DNA from: an uncultured Bacteroidota bacterium
GTDB taxonomy: Bacteria > Bacteroidota > Bacteroidia > Chitinophagales > Chitinophagaceae
Assembly: GCA_903905065.1 (NCBI GenBank)
Contig: CAIVEW010000095.1
Coordinates: forward strand, 1 to 64,000
Direction of reading: 5' to 3'
Length of the DNA: 64,000 bases
The notes below the pieces were generated by a model, which was not told the origin of the DNA, did no database searches, and saw nothing but the letters and a program-made list of their open reading frames with translations. A program made the translations under genes and the position numbers. Shown here piece by piece: positions 52,293 through 60,961 of this stretch. Within the stretch, counting starts at the first letter, position 1; the number at the start of each line of letters is the position of its first letter.

Positions 52293-52308
52293 CCTGCCAG
52301 CAGGCGGG
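52293..52308. repeat. CCTGCC...GGCGGG palindromic repeat
   Basis: CCTGCCAGCAGGCGGG shares its arms with the repeats at 7765 and 19265 but has a 4-nt centre. It lies 22 nt upstream of the lysE-like start. Confidence 0.55.
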
Positions 52309-52330
52309 TTAGGGATTTGGAAAATATATT

Positions 52331-53014
52331 ATGCATATAAATATTATAGATGCAGCAGTAAAAGGGATCCTGGTAGGCTTGTTCATGGCTATCTCGGTGG
52401 GGCCCACGCTTTTCGCCGTAATTAAGTACAGCCTCAACTATAGTTACAAAGCGGGACTGGCTTTTGTGCTGGGTGTTTCGGTGAGCGATATACTTTATGT
52501 TGCCGTGGCTAATTTAGCCGCCTCCTGGCTCGAAGGCCTCAAACCTTACGAAAAACATATTGCGTTTGGAGGCGCAATAGCCCTGATGGCAATTGGCCTC
52601 AGCGGCCTCATCCGTAAACATAAACCCAAACGACCCTCTGCCACTCCACTTGCGGTTTCGGGGGGACAATACATGAAAATATGGTTGAGTGGGTTCCTGA
52701 TCAATACCCTCAATCCCGGCGCACTTATAAGCTGGCTGGGTGCGGTTACCCTTACGGCTAATACTTCGGGATTTTACAGGTTCATATTATTTGGTGTGGC
52801 TCTTGTTATTATTTTGAGTGTTGATTTCTCCAAGGTTTTCCTGGCCGACCGTATCAAGCGGGTACTTACCCTCCGCCGCATACTCTATGTGCAGAAATTC
52901 TCCGCCGCCTGCATATTGTTCATTGGCCTATCTTTGTTTATTAGTACAACTTTTAATATACAATTCAAGAAAAATAAGGAAGGCAGCGAGATAAATAAGA
53001 TACTGTCTAAATAA
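52331..53014 (+). CDS. LysE family exporter
   Basis: A 227-residue inner-membrane protein with about six helices. ILVGLFMAISVGPTLFAVIK with GP near the N-terminus, FVLGVSVSDILYVAVANL and FLINTLNPGALISWLGAV with the NP motif are LysE/RhtB family marks. It would export an amino acid or similar metabolite; the substrate is unknown. The stop TAA is followed after 2 nt by a GGAATTAGGAATTTG tract. Confidence 0.87.
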   Translation: MHINIIDAAVKGILVGLFMAISVGPTLFAVIKYSLNYSYKAGLAFVLGVSVSDILYVAVANLAASWLEGLKPYEKHIAFGGAIALMAIGLSGLIRKHKPKRPSATPLAVSGGQYMKIWLSGFLINTLNPGALISWLGAVTLTANTSGFYRFILFGVALVIILSVDFSKVFLADRIKRVLTLRRILYVQKFSAACILFIGLSLFISTTFNIQFKKNKEGSEINKILSK

Positions 53015-53016
53015 TT

Positions 53017-53107
53017 GGAATTAGGAATTTGTCCGCTGGAATTTGGATTGTAATGTATCGTCAGGTCTTTCTAATGTTCTACCCGCATTATCCAAATTCC
53101 TAATTCC
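53017..53107. repeat. inverted repeat of GGAATTAGGAATTTG in the lysE-purF spacer
   Basis: GGAATTAGGAATTTG at 53017-53031 and its perfect complement CAAATTCCTAATTCC at 53093-53107 flank a 61-nt centre. More AATTCC units continue up to the purF promoter. It could fold as a 15-bp stem. Confidence 0.65.
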
Positions 53108-53192
53108 AGAAACGACCAATTCCTAAACAGCTATGCAAATACCCAATTCCTGATTCCAAAACAGACAAATTCCAAATTCCACCCATTCAGCT

Positions 53193-53200
53193 TACCTTTG
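53193..53200 (+). promoter_or_regulatory. -7 promoter element of purF, very close to start
   Basis: TACCTTTG matches TAnnTTTG and ends 7 nt before the purF ATG, so transcription would start at or a few bases before the start codon. Confidence 0.5.
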
Positions 53201-53207
53201 CACCCAC

Positions 53208-55058
53208 ATGTCCGACGCATTAAAGCACGAATGTGGCCTCGCATATATCAGGCTGCTCAAACCACTCTCTTACTACCACGTTAAATACGGCACTGCCTTC
53301 TACGGGCTCAACAAGCTATACCTGCTGATGGAAAAACAGCACAACCGCGGCCAGGACGGCGCGGGCATAGCTACCCTGAAGCTTAATACCGAACCGGGAC
53401 ACCAGTTCATGCACAGGCTGCGGGTGAGTGGGGCTCAGGCCATCTCGCAAATATTCCAGAACATAAATGCGGAAGTGGGCGACATGGAAAAAATGTACCC
53501 GGAAATCTTACAACATCCGGGGTTGATGAAGGGGTATATGCGTTTTGTAGGAGAGGTGCTGCTGGGGCATTTGCGCTACGGCACACAAGGAAAAAATAAT
53601 GTGGAATTTTGTCACCCCTTTTTGAAGTCCAGCATTAACCCTACCCGCAACCTCACCATGGCGGGCAATTTCAACCTCGTTAATACCGATGAGTTGTTTG
53701 CTATGCTGGACCAGCACCCCGACGGCACCATGCGGGAGAGCGACCTGGGCGCTATGATAGAGACGATTCATTACTACCTCTGCCTGGCAGATGATACCAA
53801 TCCTGAACAACTGAATATAGAGGGCATACTGAAGCAAGCAACTACTCATTTTGACGGTGGCTACGTTTTCAGCGGGCTCATAGGTAACGGCGATAGTTTC
53901 GTGATGCGCGACCCCAATGGTATACGCCCATGTTACTATTACGAGGATGATGAAATAGTGGTTGCCGCTTCAGAGCGCGCAGCTATCATGACCGCATTCA
54001 ACGTTACCCAGCAGCAAGTGAAAAAATTAACTCCCGGGCATGCCATTATTGTTTCTGCCAAGGGCGAATTCAAGGACGCTGAAATACTAGCTCCCCGCGA
54101 GCATACGGCCTGTAGTTTTGAGCGTATCTACTTCAGCCGCGGCAGCGATCCGGATATTTACCGTGAGCGTATGGAACTGGGCCGCAATCTCGCCGGAACA
54201 GTCCTTAAAGCGCTCGACTACCACCTCAAGCATACCATTGTTTCCTTTATACCCAACACGGCTGAAATTGCTTTCTATGGGCTCATCAAGGGCCTGGAAG
54301 ACTATCTGCAGGAAATAAAGATACAGCGCATCCTCTCCCGCCGCGATACTATGACCGAGGAAGAAATGCGGGAGCTCGTTGGCCGCCGTGTACGCATTGA
54401 GAAGATCGCCATCAAGGACGTGAAGATGCGCACCTTCATTACAGAAGATGCAAGCCGCAACGAGATGGTGCAGCATGTGTATGACATCACCTACGGCACC
54501 GTGCAGAAAGATGTGGACACCCTCGTGGTCATAGACGACTCTATAGTGCGCGGCACCACCCTGCGCGAAAGCATCATTAAAATGCTGGACCGCCTTGGCC
54601 CCAAGCGCATCATCGTTGTATCCTCCGCGCCACAGATACGTTACCCCGATTGTTATGGCATAGACATGAGCCGCATGGGCGATTTCATCGCCTTCCAGGC
54701 TGCCGTGGGCCTTCTTTTTGAAACACCTGGCCACGAAGAAACCCTGCGCAACATATACAACCAGTGCAAAGAAGCAGAAGCACAAGGCAAGCTGCACGAA
54801 CAGAATTTTGTAAAAGGTGTTTATGCCCCCTTTACACCCGAGGAGATCAGCAAGAAAATAGCCTCCATGCTCCGCCACAAAGACGTGACGGCAGAAGTGG
54901 ATGTGATCTACCAATCAATAGAGGGCCTCAACGCCGCGTGCCCTCACAATAAGGGCGACTGGTACTTCACGGGCAACTACCCCACCCCCGGCGGCAACCG
55001 CGTTGCCAACCGGGCATTTATGAATTATATGGAGAAGCAGGAAGGGAGAGGGTATTAA
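53208..55058 (+). CDS. purF: amidophosphoribosyltransferase
   Basis: A 616-residue Bacteroidota-type PurF, catalysing the first step of purine synthesis (PRPP plus glutamine). The catalytic Cys is Cys9 in KHECGLAYIR; the preceding Glu and the 8-residue leader recall the cleaved propeptide of Bacillus PurF. EKQHNRGQDGAGIATL and MRDPNGIRPCYYY lie in the glutaminase half, VVIDDSIVRGTTLRESI is the PRPP site. It is about 110 residues longer than E. coli PurF. The start agrees with the family opening despite the extremely short leader. Confidence 0.92.
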   Translation: MSDALKHECGLAYIRLLKPLSYYHVKYGTAFYGLNKLYLLMEKQHNRGQDGAGIATLKLNTEPGHQFMHRLRVSGAQAISQIFQNINAEVGDMEKMYPEILQHPGLMKGYMRFVGEVLLGHLRYGTQGKNNVEFCHPFLKSSINPTRNLTMAGNFNLVNTDELFAMLDQHPDGTMRESDLGAMIETIHYYLCLADDTNPEQLNIEGILKQATTHFDGGYVFSGLIGNGDSFVMRDPNGIRPCYYYEDDEIVVAASERAAIMTAFNVTQQQVKKLTPGHAIIVSAKGEFKDAEILAPREHTACSFERIYFSRGSDPDIYRERMELGRNLAGTVLKALDYHLKHTIVSFIPNTAEIAFYGLIKGLEDYLQEIKIQRILSRRDTMTEEEMRELVGRRVRIEKIAIKDVKMRTFITEDASRNEMVQHVYDITYGTVQKDVDTLVVIDDSIVRGTTLRESIIKMLDRLGPKRIIVVSSAPQIRYPDCYGIDMSRMGDFIAFQAAVGLLFETPGHEETLRNIYNQCKEAEAQGKLHEQNFVKGVYAPFTPEEISKKIASMLRHKDVTAEVDVIYQSIEGLNAACPHNKGDWYFTGNYPTPGGNRVANRAFMNYMEKQEGRGY

Positions 55059-55066
55059 TATCGTAG

Positions 55067-55088
55067 GGGCGGACCTATATGTCTGCCC
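55067..55088. repeat. GGGCGGAC hairpin repeat after purF
   Basis: GGGCGGAC-CTATAT-GTCTGCCC, an 8-bp stem with one G-T pair, begins 8 nt after the purF stop. GTAGGGGCG-type hairpins of this kind are widespread in environmental genomes. It may terminate purF. Confidence 0.6.
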
Positions 55089-55129
55089 TGTTCGAGTTGA
55101 ATAACTGAGCACTAAGAAATACATAGTTT

Positions 55130-55768
55130 TTAATGTGAAAATTTCCCGTACTCTTTATGAATTTGCTTAATAGCGTTTTCATATGTCAGCGAATCATTTA
55201 ATTCTTCTTCAAACCCATGCTTCAGATCGATGAGTTTGTTCTCATTATTAATGGTATAGAAAGTGAAGAAAATTTTATCGCTGTATAAAGCGCTTCCCGT
55301 AATAATATTTTCTGCGGTATCTAAAGAAGGATTGGGTATGTCTTCAAACCCTCTAATTGAAGTCAATGTTTTATTTCTAGGATCAACAAGGTAAAGATAA
55401 TAGGTTGGGTTAGCTCTTCCTCCCGTTGAATGAAATATCATTAGGTCCTTTATTTTATCGTTGTTGAAATCATCAAACATTATCATAGGGTCGAGACAAT
55501 TCAGAGAATCTGAAAGAAGTATTTTTTTATGTCCACCTGTACTGTTATATACAGTAAAAGTAGCATTTTCCTTATCCCCCGAATATTGGCCAAAGTCTGT
55601 CAGCCCCCAATAGTGTAACGCCAGTTTATAAGAAGAATCTCCGAATAAATTGATTGTTGTATCAAAATAAGTCAAGTCATTATTTCGCTTAACTTTTGGG
55701 CTTGCCTGACAATAGGCATTAACGATAGCAAACAACGTAAATACAAGCAAAACAAAAAACGATTTCAT
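55130..55768 (-). CDS. uncharacterised secreted protein
   Basis: A 212-residue protein with a signal peptide ending YCQ. IMFDDFNNDKIKDLMIFHST then GGRANPTYYLYLVDPRNK looks like an EF/FG-GAP-type calcium loop and strand, followed by IRGFEDIPNPSLD. This pattern occurs in XAC2610-type secreted proteins of unknown role. It is alone on its strand next to the VapBC pair. Confidence 0.6.
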   Translation of the reverse strand: MKSFFVLLVFTLFAIVNAYCQASPKVKRNNDLTYFDTTINLFGDSSYKLALHYWGLTDFGQYSGDKENATFTVYNSTGGHKKILLSDSLNCLDPMIMFDDFNNDKIKDLMIFHSTGGRANPTYYLYLVDPRNKTLTSIRGFEDIPNPSLDTAENIITGSALYSDKIFFTFYTINNENKLIDLKHGFEEELNDSLTYENAIKQIHKEYGKFSH

Positions 55769-55849
55769 GCTATAGTTTTAAAATGCAGCTAAAAAACGCC
55801 TTATACATCGTTTCAAATTAAAGGTGATGGGCCACAATGGTTGCGTACT

Positions 55850-56242
55850 CTACCACTTTTTTATCTTCAATCCCTCAATCTCACCAAAGTGTTTGTCTCG
55901 CGTAACAACCGTTAGGCCATGTTGCCGAGCAATAGCAGCTATCCAAATATCGTTTTCAGGAATTGGCTTCCCTTTCTTCCTCAGTGCAGCTTTTATATCC
56001 CCGTACGCGAAAGCTGTAAACTCATCAGTCGGCAAAAGGTTGTAGTGTCTTGTGATGCTTTGAATGTCAGAAATATTCTTTTCAGTTTGCGTAGAGAATA
56101 AGGCATCATAATAAAGTTCACCAATAACAACAACAGGAATAAGGATTTCACTCGCCTTGTCTATTTTATCGGCTATCGCCGATTCTCCTTTCAGCCATGC
56201 CGAAATTATGTTTGTATCCAGCAGGAACTTATTTCCAGTCAT
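55850..56242 (-). CDS. VapC-type PIN domain RNase toxin
   Basis: A 130-residue PIN protein. Acidic catalytic residues Asp9 (FLLDTNI), Glu42 (IGELYY), Asp98 (ENDIWIAA) and Asp116 (TVVTRDKHF) are all present. VapC toxins cut tRNA or rRNA. It overlaps the upstream antitoxin gene by 14 nt. The spacing and the full set of residues suggest it is active. Confidence 0.92.
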   Translation of the reverse strand: MTGNKFLLDTNIISAWLKGESAIADKIDKASEILIPVVVIGELYYDALFSTQTEKNISDIQSITRHYNLLPTDEFTAFAYGDIKAALRKKGKPIPENDIWIAAIARQHGLTVVTRDKHFGEIEGLKIKKW

Positions 56243-56459
56243 TTATGTTTATTTGTTCACAACCTTCTTTAATCGCTTTTTCTATCAGACCGGCGTCTTT
56301 TTTGCTCCAACTTCCAGTTAGCTCATGCGCCGAAAATGGCTTTGCTTTCGCCTCATTCCTAGGGCGTTTCAATACGGTCTCTAACTCCGCAAGTATTTCA
56401 GCATTTTCCGTTTTCAACACCTCCTCAATAAGATGAAGCTTCTGCGTTTCAGTGAACAT
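56229..56459 (-). CDS. antitoxin of VapBC-type pair
   Basis: A 76-residue protein from the ATG at 56459 (MFTETQKLHLIEEVLKTE), helical, with the C-terminal region FSAHELTGSWSKKDAGLIEK seen in antitoxins next to PIN toxins. It has no clear DNA-binding motif. It overlaps vapC by 14 nt. An imperfect inverted repeat (CTCATAA/TTGTGAG) lies upstream near its -7 element. Confidence 0.75.
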   Translation of the reverse strand: MFTETQKLHLIEEVLKTENAEILAELETVLKRPRNEAKAKPFSAHELTGSWSKKDAGLIEKAIKEGCEQININDWK

Positions 56460-56478
56460 GACCAATTAATTTCAGAAA

Positions 56479-56486
56479 CAAATTTA
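56479..56486 (-). promoter_or_regulatory. -7 promoter element of VapBC-type operon
   Basis: TAAATTTG on the minus strand matches TAnnTTTG, 20 nt upstream of the antitoxin ATG. The inverted repeat CTCATAA-8 nt-TTGTGAG lies just upstream and may be the operator. Confidence 0.45.
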
Positions 56487-57050
56487 CTCACAAAATTTCA
56501 CTTATGAGAACGTTTATCATGTACTGCAAGACTATAATCAATCCCAACTCCTCCATAAACAAATCGTCTTGGGCTGTATCATTTTTCTTAAGATCTTTGT
56601 GTCGCTTTCTATCATTTTTTGGCGTCTTCATTAGCTTTGCGTCCTTTGCGATTTTTTAAATTTGCGTCCCGATAACTATCGGGATTGCGTGAAATTTTCC
56701 AGCTACCACATGGGGTCAAATGGGGCATAAAACGGGGCATTTTCATAACCAATATTGCATTAAGAAATCTTTTAATAAATAGAATCGAGGTGCAGACAAT
56801 GCCCCACCCTGTTACAAAATGGGAAATGCAGAATAAATATAATAACATCGCCAAGAGCAAGTCATGCTAAGGATTACACCAGATTTACCTTCCAACCAAA
56901 ATGCCCCATATAAGCCCCCGAAAAATATAATCAGGTTGGGACATTCGGTTCCGGCAACCATTATATGTCACAATTTCGCCTCTGAAACTTCCGTAATTTT
57001 ATTTTTCACCCTATTCAAAAAATTAGAAATTGTTTCCCCATTTTTACAAT
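56487..57050. other. long non-coding spacer with one palindrome
   Basis: About 560 nt, A/T rich, between the VapBC operon and the GT-C-like genes. The one structured element I see is the palindrome at 56667. A short TTTGCG-rich stretch flanks it. An 82-codon frame on the minus strand has no start context or recognisable product, and I treat it as chance. Confidence 0.5.
56667..56684. repeat. TCCCGAT palindromic repeat, copy 2
   Basis: TCCCGATA-AC-TATCGGGA, 8-bp arms. It shares its outer arms with the element at 5703-5720. Confidence 0.6.
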
Positions 57051-58604
57051 GTGAACCTCAGGAACCCCGAAAAGATCGTTAAAGCGGCAACCATCGGTAT
57101 TATCATCTACCTGTTGTGCTTTGGCGTAGCCATGGCGTTCTTTCCTATCCGGCCATTCTGGAATGATGAATGGCGGCTGATCTATAATCTTAAGTTCAAA
57201 AATGTACACCAGCTTTGGGGCACACTGGATCTCCTTCAGCAATGTCCCAGGGTATATTTAACCCTGCTCAAAAAGATCACTTCCTTTTTTGATTACAGCT
57301 ATACCGCTTTGCGCCTGCCAGCACTGGTCACAGCGATCGCCAGCATTTTCCTGCTGTTCCATTTGAAAAAGAAAGTGGTACCGGGCAACTCTGTATTTAC
57401 CTACCTCTTCATTCTTATCATAATCTCGTCCCAGACCTTCACCGACTACCTGGTGCAGGTGAAGCAATATGAAGTAGAGATTTTCATGAGCCTGCTGGCG
57501 TTGTGGCAACTGGTAACACTCATGGAGATGGCTGAAAAAGGCAGGCCAGGAAAGACGTACAAATATCTTTTACTCTGCTTTAGCTTCGCCGTAGCACCAT
57601 TTTTTAGCTACACCTACCCTATCGCAGTTGCACCGGTTATCCCAATAATTCTATTTTACGCTGCCTCCTTAGAGGGGCAACCGGGCCGCAACAAGACGAA
57701 GATGCTTGGGTTGATCGTTCCTCTCGTCGTTGTATGCTCGGCCATTGTTATCTTCTACATTGTTGATGTGCGGCAGCTTATGGCCGATAGCAGGATGTAC
57801 ACGTCTTACCAGAGAATGCTGGGACATGAAAAAAATGAAAACCATTCAATTGAGAATTTCTGGAAGCTGTTTTCACTGCTGGGATCAGGGCTAATGTTTG
57901 AAATAATTTTCGGTGCGCTTGGCATTTCCGCCTTCTCATACGGGATACACAAAGTTTTCAAAACAAAAAGACAGGACTATGCGAGAGCGGATTATCTCCG
58001 GCTATATGCTGTTGTTTTATTGCTGCTTACGCTGTGCCTGATATTCTCTGGCAAATTAATGGGTGGTGTAGCGAGATTGACGGCATTTACGGTGCCATCA
58101 ATTTCTATGCTGATAATTTCCTTTTTTGAAGATCTAAAGGGTAAATACCATCGGTCAAAGCTTGCAAATATCCTGGCAACAATAGTATTCGTGGGTTTAT
58201 ACGGCAATATCCTGAGCACCTGCATTAATACATTTACCTATCCTGAGTATAGTAACCGGATCCAAACATACAGGAACACGTCGGAGGCGCTAAAACTGGC
58301 CAGAACAGGCAAGATGCCCATCCTCATCACTGATGGCGTACGGGGCGATAAGATAATTAATCGTGATTCTATAGCCGGCAAAATCGGTTTCAATACCATT
58401 ACACCCGATCAGATCGCCGGTGCAGATACCTTGTGCGCCGAGGTAGTGCTGAAAGTGAACCCGGAATACAAAACATGGGATCAAATACCCGTTTACTGGT
58501 TGCCTGATACTAAATGGGTAAATGAATATATGCAGCAATTGCCACAGGAGATCAAAACTGCGGTTGTTTGCGATGGCATTGAGTTCCAGAAACTGAACCG
58601 GTAA
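57051..58604 (+). CDS. GT-C-like polytopic membrane protein, paralogue 1
   Basis: A 517-residue protein with about ten helices and a C-terminal soluble region of about 100 residues. IRPFWNDEWRLIYNLKFK in the first outer loop holds an acidic DE pair, as in GT-C glycosyltransferases (PMT/ArnT type); FTDYLVQVKQYEVEIFMSLL and FFSYTYPIAVAPV follow. A sugar transfer from a lipid carrier is inferred. The GTG at 57051 was chosen because the next residues align exactly with the ATG start of the downstream paralogue (NPEKI). Confidence 0.65.
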   Translation: MNLRNPEKIVKAATIGIIIYLLCFGVAMAFFPIRPFWNDEWRLIYNLKFKNVHQLWGTLDLLQQCPRVYLTLLKKITSFFDYSYTALRLPALVTAIASIFLLFHLKKKVVPGNSVFTYLFILIIISSQTFTDYLVQVKQYEVEIFMSLLALWQLVTLMEMAEKGRPGKTYKYLLLCFSFAVAPFFSYTYPIAVAPVIPIILFYAASLEGQPGRNKTKMLGLIVPLVVVCSAIVIFYIVDVRQLMADSRMYTSYQRMLGHEKNENHSIENFWKLFSLLGSGLMFEIIFGALGISAFSYGIHKVFKTKRQDYARADYLRLYAVVLLLLTLCLIFSGKLMGGVARLTAFTVPSISMLIISFFEDLKGKYHRSKLANILATIVFVGLYGNILSTCINTFTYPEYSNRIQTYRNTSEALKLARTGKMPILITDGVRGDKIINRDSIAGKIGFNTITPDQIAGADTLCAEVVLKVNPEYKTWDQIPVYWLPDTKWVNEYMQQLPQEIKTAVVCDGIEFQKLNR

Positions 58605-58640
58605 ATCTCGCGATAACCCTTTCACAATTATCATTGTTCA

Positions 58641-60149
58641 ATGAAAATCAAAAATCCTGAAAAAATAATCCGCATTGCAACCTTGGCCACACTGTCATTT
58701 ATGGTGTGCTGGGGGCTGGTGCAGGTTATGGCCGAGATAAGGCCTTTTTGGGTGGATGAATGGCGGATCATTTATAACCTTAAATTCAAAACGGCCGCTC
58801 AACTATGGGGACCGCTCGACTTTATGCAGCAGTTTCCACGCGCGTATATCACCCCTATCAAGTGGTTCACATCCCGGTATGGCTATAGTTATACCGTGTT
58901 GCGGCTGCCGTCTTATCTAGTCGGGCTATCTGTTATTATTTTTTGCTACCGCCTAATGAACAGGATCTATAGCCAAGGTAATTTCAACCGTTTCCTTTTT
59001 GTGCTGGTGCTTATATCCTGCAGCACCTTCACCGATTATTTTGTGGAGATAAAACAATATACTATGGAGTTGTTGCTGAGCCTTGTAGCCATATGGCAGC
59101 TCATGGCCCTACTGGAAATAAACATTGCGACACCTCTGCACAAAGGTCGGTGCGTGCTGCTTTGCGCTTCATTCCTTGCAGCCCCCTTCTTCAGTTATTC
59201 CTACCCGGTTGCTATTGCCCCGGTTTTTATGGTGGTGTTTGTGCAGTATATGTGCGCCCCGCGAGACGCAAAGAGTTCAGGAAAAATATTCTTCATGAAG
59301 TTTTTTCCTTTGTTATTATGCTTCATAAGCATTTCCATATTTTACATTGTTGATGTGTCGCAGCTACTGCAGGACAAGAACATGCATAAATTCTGGGGGC
59401 ACCTGTTGATGGATGGAGGATTTAGCTGGCGGTCGTTCTTCGTCAACTTTTATATGCTCTTTGCGGAGGTTGGTTCAGGATTTGTTTTCTGGTACCTCTT
59501 CGGCATCTTCGGTATTTTATCTTTTATCTTCGGCATTCGTAGCGCCTTAAATTCAAAATATCATGGAAGCGACAATGCAGTTTTCATCAGGCTATATTCC
59601 GTAGGGTTATTATTATTGGCCATAGCGCTTTTCGCAGCCGGGAAATTGCCATTAGGGGAACCTCGCCTCAACGCTTTTACCATCCCCGCTATCTCCATAC
59701 TGCTCATCCACTTCTTCGATTTTCTCGCTGCCAGAGATGCAAAAGGGAGATTTGCGAAGATATTGGCTACCCTATTTTTTGTAGGGCTGATCGGTAATAT
59801 TTACACCACCTTTTTTGCCAGTTTCACTGGATATGGCTACACCCGGAAAATGGACATTTACAAGGCAACCGAAGCAGCAATTACACTTGCCCAGGCTAAA
59901 AAACTGCCAATATTTGTTACACCCGGTGTTGCATATCCGTATGAAAAGACCAAAAACCTACCCTATGAAACCACAATTCCTGGCGACTGGGTGCTTAAAA
60001 CCTTCCCGGCCTATAAAGTGGCAGACGGCATATCCGTTATTGCCATCGACAGCCTCACGGAGGTAGGTTCAGCAATGAGTCATCTTCCCGCATCTGTAAA
60101 TTCAGTAATAGCGGGCGATGGAATATCCTATAAAATAATTACCAGATAA
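58641..60149 (+). CDS. GT-C-like polytopic membrane protein, paralogue 2
   Basis: A 502-residue protein homologous to the preceding one along its length: NPEKIIRIATL, IRPFWVDEWRIIYNLKFK, FTDYFVEIKQYTMELLLSLV, FFSYSYPVAIAPV, GKLPLGEPRLNAFTIPAISI. It has the same helices and C-terminal region. The 36-nt gap indicates one operon. A tandem duplication with divergence is likely. The two may act on different sugars, or one may have lost activity. Confidence 0.65.
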   Translation: MKIKNPEKIIRIATLATLSFMVCWGLVQVMAEIRPFWVDEWRIIYNLKFKTAAQLWGPLDFMQQFPRAYITPIKWFTSRYGYSYTVLRLPSYLVGLSVIIFCYRLMNRIYSQGNFNRFLFVLVLISCSTFTDYFVEIKQYTMELLLSLVAIWQLMALLEINIATPLHKGRCVLLCASFLAAPFFSYSYPVAIAPVFMVVFVQYMCAPRDAKSSGKIFFMKFFPLLLCFISISIFYIVDVSQLLQDKNMHKFWGHLLMDGGFSWRSFFVNFYMLFAEVGSGFVFWYLFGIFGILSFIFGIRSALNSKYHGSDNAVFIRLYSVGLLLLAIALFAAGKLPLGEPRLNAFTIPAISILLIHFFDFLAARDAKGRFAKILATLFFVGLIGNIYTTFFASFTGYGYTRKMDIYKATEAAITLAQAKKLPIFVTPGVAYPYEKTKNLPYETTIPGDWVLKTFPAYKVADGISVIAIDSLTEVGSAMSHLPASVNSVIAGDGISYKIITR

Positions 60150-60165
60150 ACAACGGGCTGTTTGT

Positions 60166-60196
60166 AATGAAATGGCGCCGATTGCGCCATTTCATT
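60166..60196. terminator. long hairpin after the GT-C-like pair
   Basis: AATGAAATGGCGC-CGATT-GCGCCATTTCATT, a perfect 13-bp stem, 16 nt after the second paralogue. There is no T-run, so either a weak terminator or a transcript-stabilising structure. Confidence 0.55.
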
Positions 60197-60446
60197 TACT
60201 AAAACAACAAGGTAAGGTATAACATGATAGTGTTTGCAAGCAGCTTAAAGAGGGTGTTACAGGGGCTGTGCATACGTGGGTAAAAATACCCTTCTGCATA
60301 TATAGACGTATTGCCAGCACAAAATGTTAGTAAAGTCCGGAAATATTTTTTTTGATAACTTGTTGACTGCCAAGCCTTTTTACCAATGGAAATAAACTAA
60401 AAATATATAAATTAATATATTCTTATTGTTTATTGCGCTGCTATTC

Positions 60447-60803
60447 TTACAGATGGCTGTTGACAACCTGGTTACGGTAAAGCTTGTATAGTGAAGGCGG
60501 CACTATATCTAATACCTCCTTCATCTTATCGTCATCATGAAAAAAAGCGTGTGAGAAAGAATAAACAAATACGTTTTCAATAGCATTTTTAACTGCGTTA
60601 TTCCCTTTGATATATAATTGCTCTGCAAGGGTCATGCATTTTTTCGCAGCGTTAATATTGTGTTTTATCACCTGCGACTTGGTGTATTTGAGCAAATGGC
60701 GCACCACATCATATACCGTGCGGGACTTTTCCTTGCCGCAAACATCCGATAATTCAGGCATTTCCTTTCCTATATATTCCGATATATCCTGTTGGGAGAT
60801 CAT
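60447..60803 (-). CDS. small cytoplasmic protein of unknown function
   Basis: A 118-residue, mostly helical protein (MISQQDISEYIGKEMPEL, then NINAAKKCMTLAEQLYIKGN then NAVKNAIENVFVYSFSHAF). The region resembles DUF7674-type proteins of Bacteroidota, as far as I recall. No signal peptide or catalytic motif was seen. Divergent from the hydrolase gene. Confidence 0.6.
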   Translation of the reverse strand: MISQQDISEYIGKEMPELSDVCGKEKSRTVYDVVRHLLKYTKSQVIKHNINAAKKCMTLAEQLYIKGNNAVKNAIENVFVYSFSHAFFHDDDKMKEVLDIVPPSLYKLYRNQVVNSHL

Positions 60804-60961
60804 TGTTTTGTGGTTTGTAACATTAGTAGAATAAAAACAGTGCCAAAGGTTTAATCACTATGGTTTTTAACACACCGATAATTTCGGTTTTAACCTTAAT
60901 TAACGCCAAACAACAACCCATTCTACGCCAATCCAATTATCTTCATTCTAAACAACGCACT

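Noticed and set aside
54087-54914. Minus-strand frame of 275 codons inside purF
   Set aside because: His- and Ala-rich antisense shadow of a well-matched enzyme.
56612-56860. 82-codon minus-strand frame in the long spacer before the GT-C-like genes
   Set aside because: It contains a palindromic repeat and no recognisable domain, promoter or ribosome site.
60860-60961. N-terminal extension of the alpha/beta hydrolase
   Set aside because: It would bury the clear signal peptide that begins at 60962.
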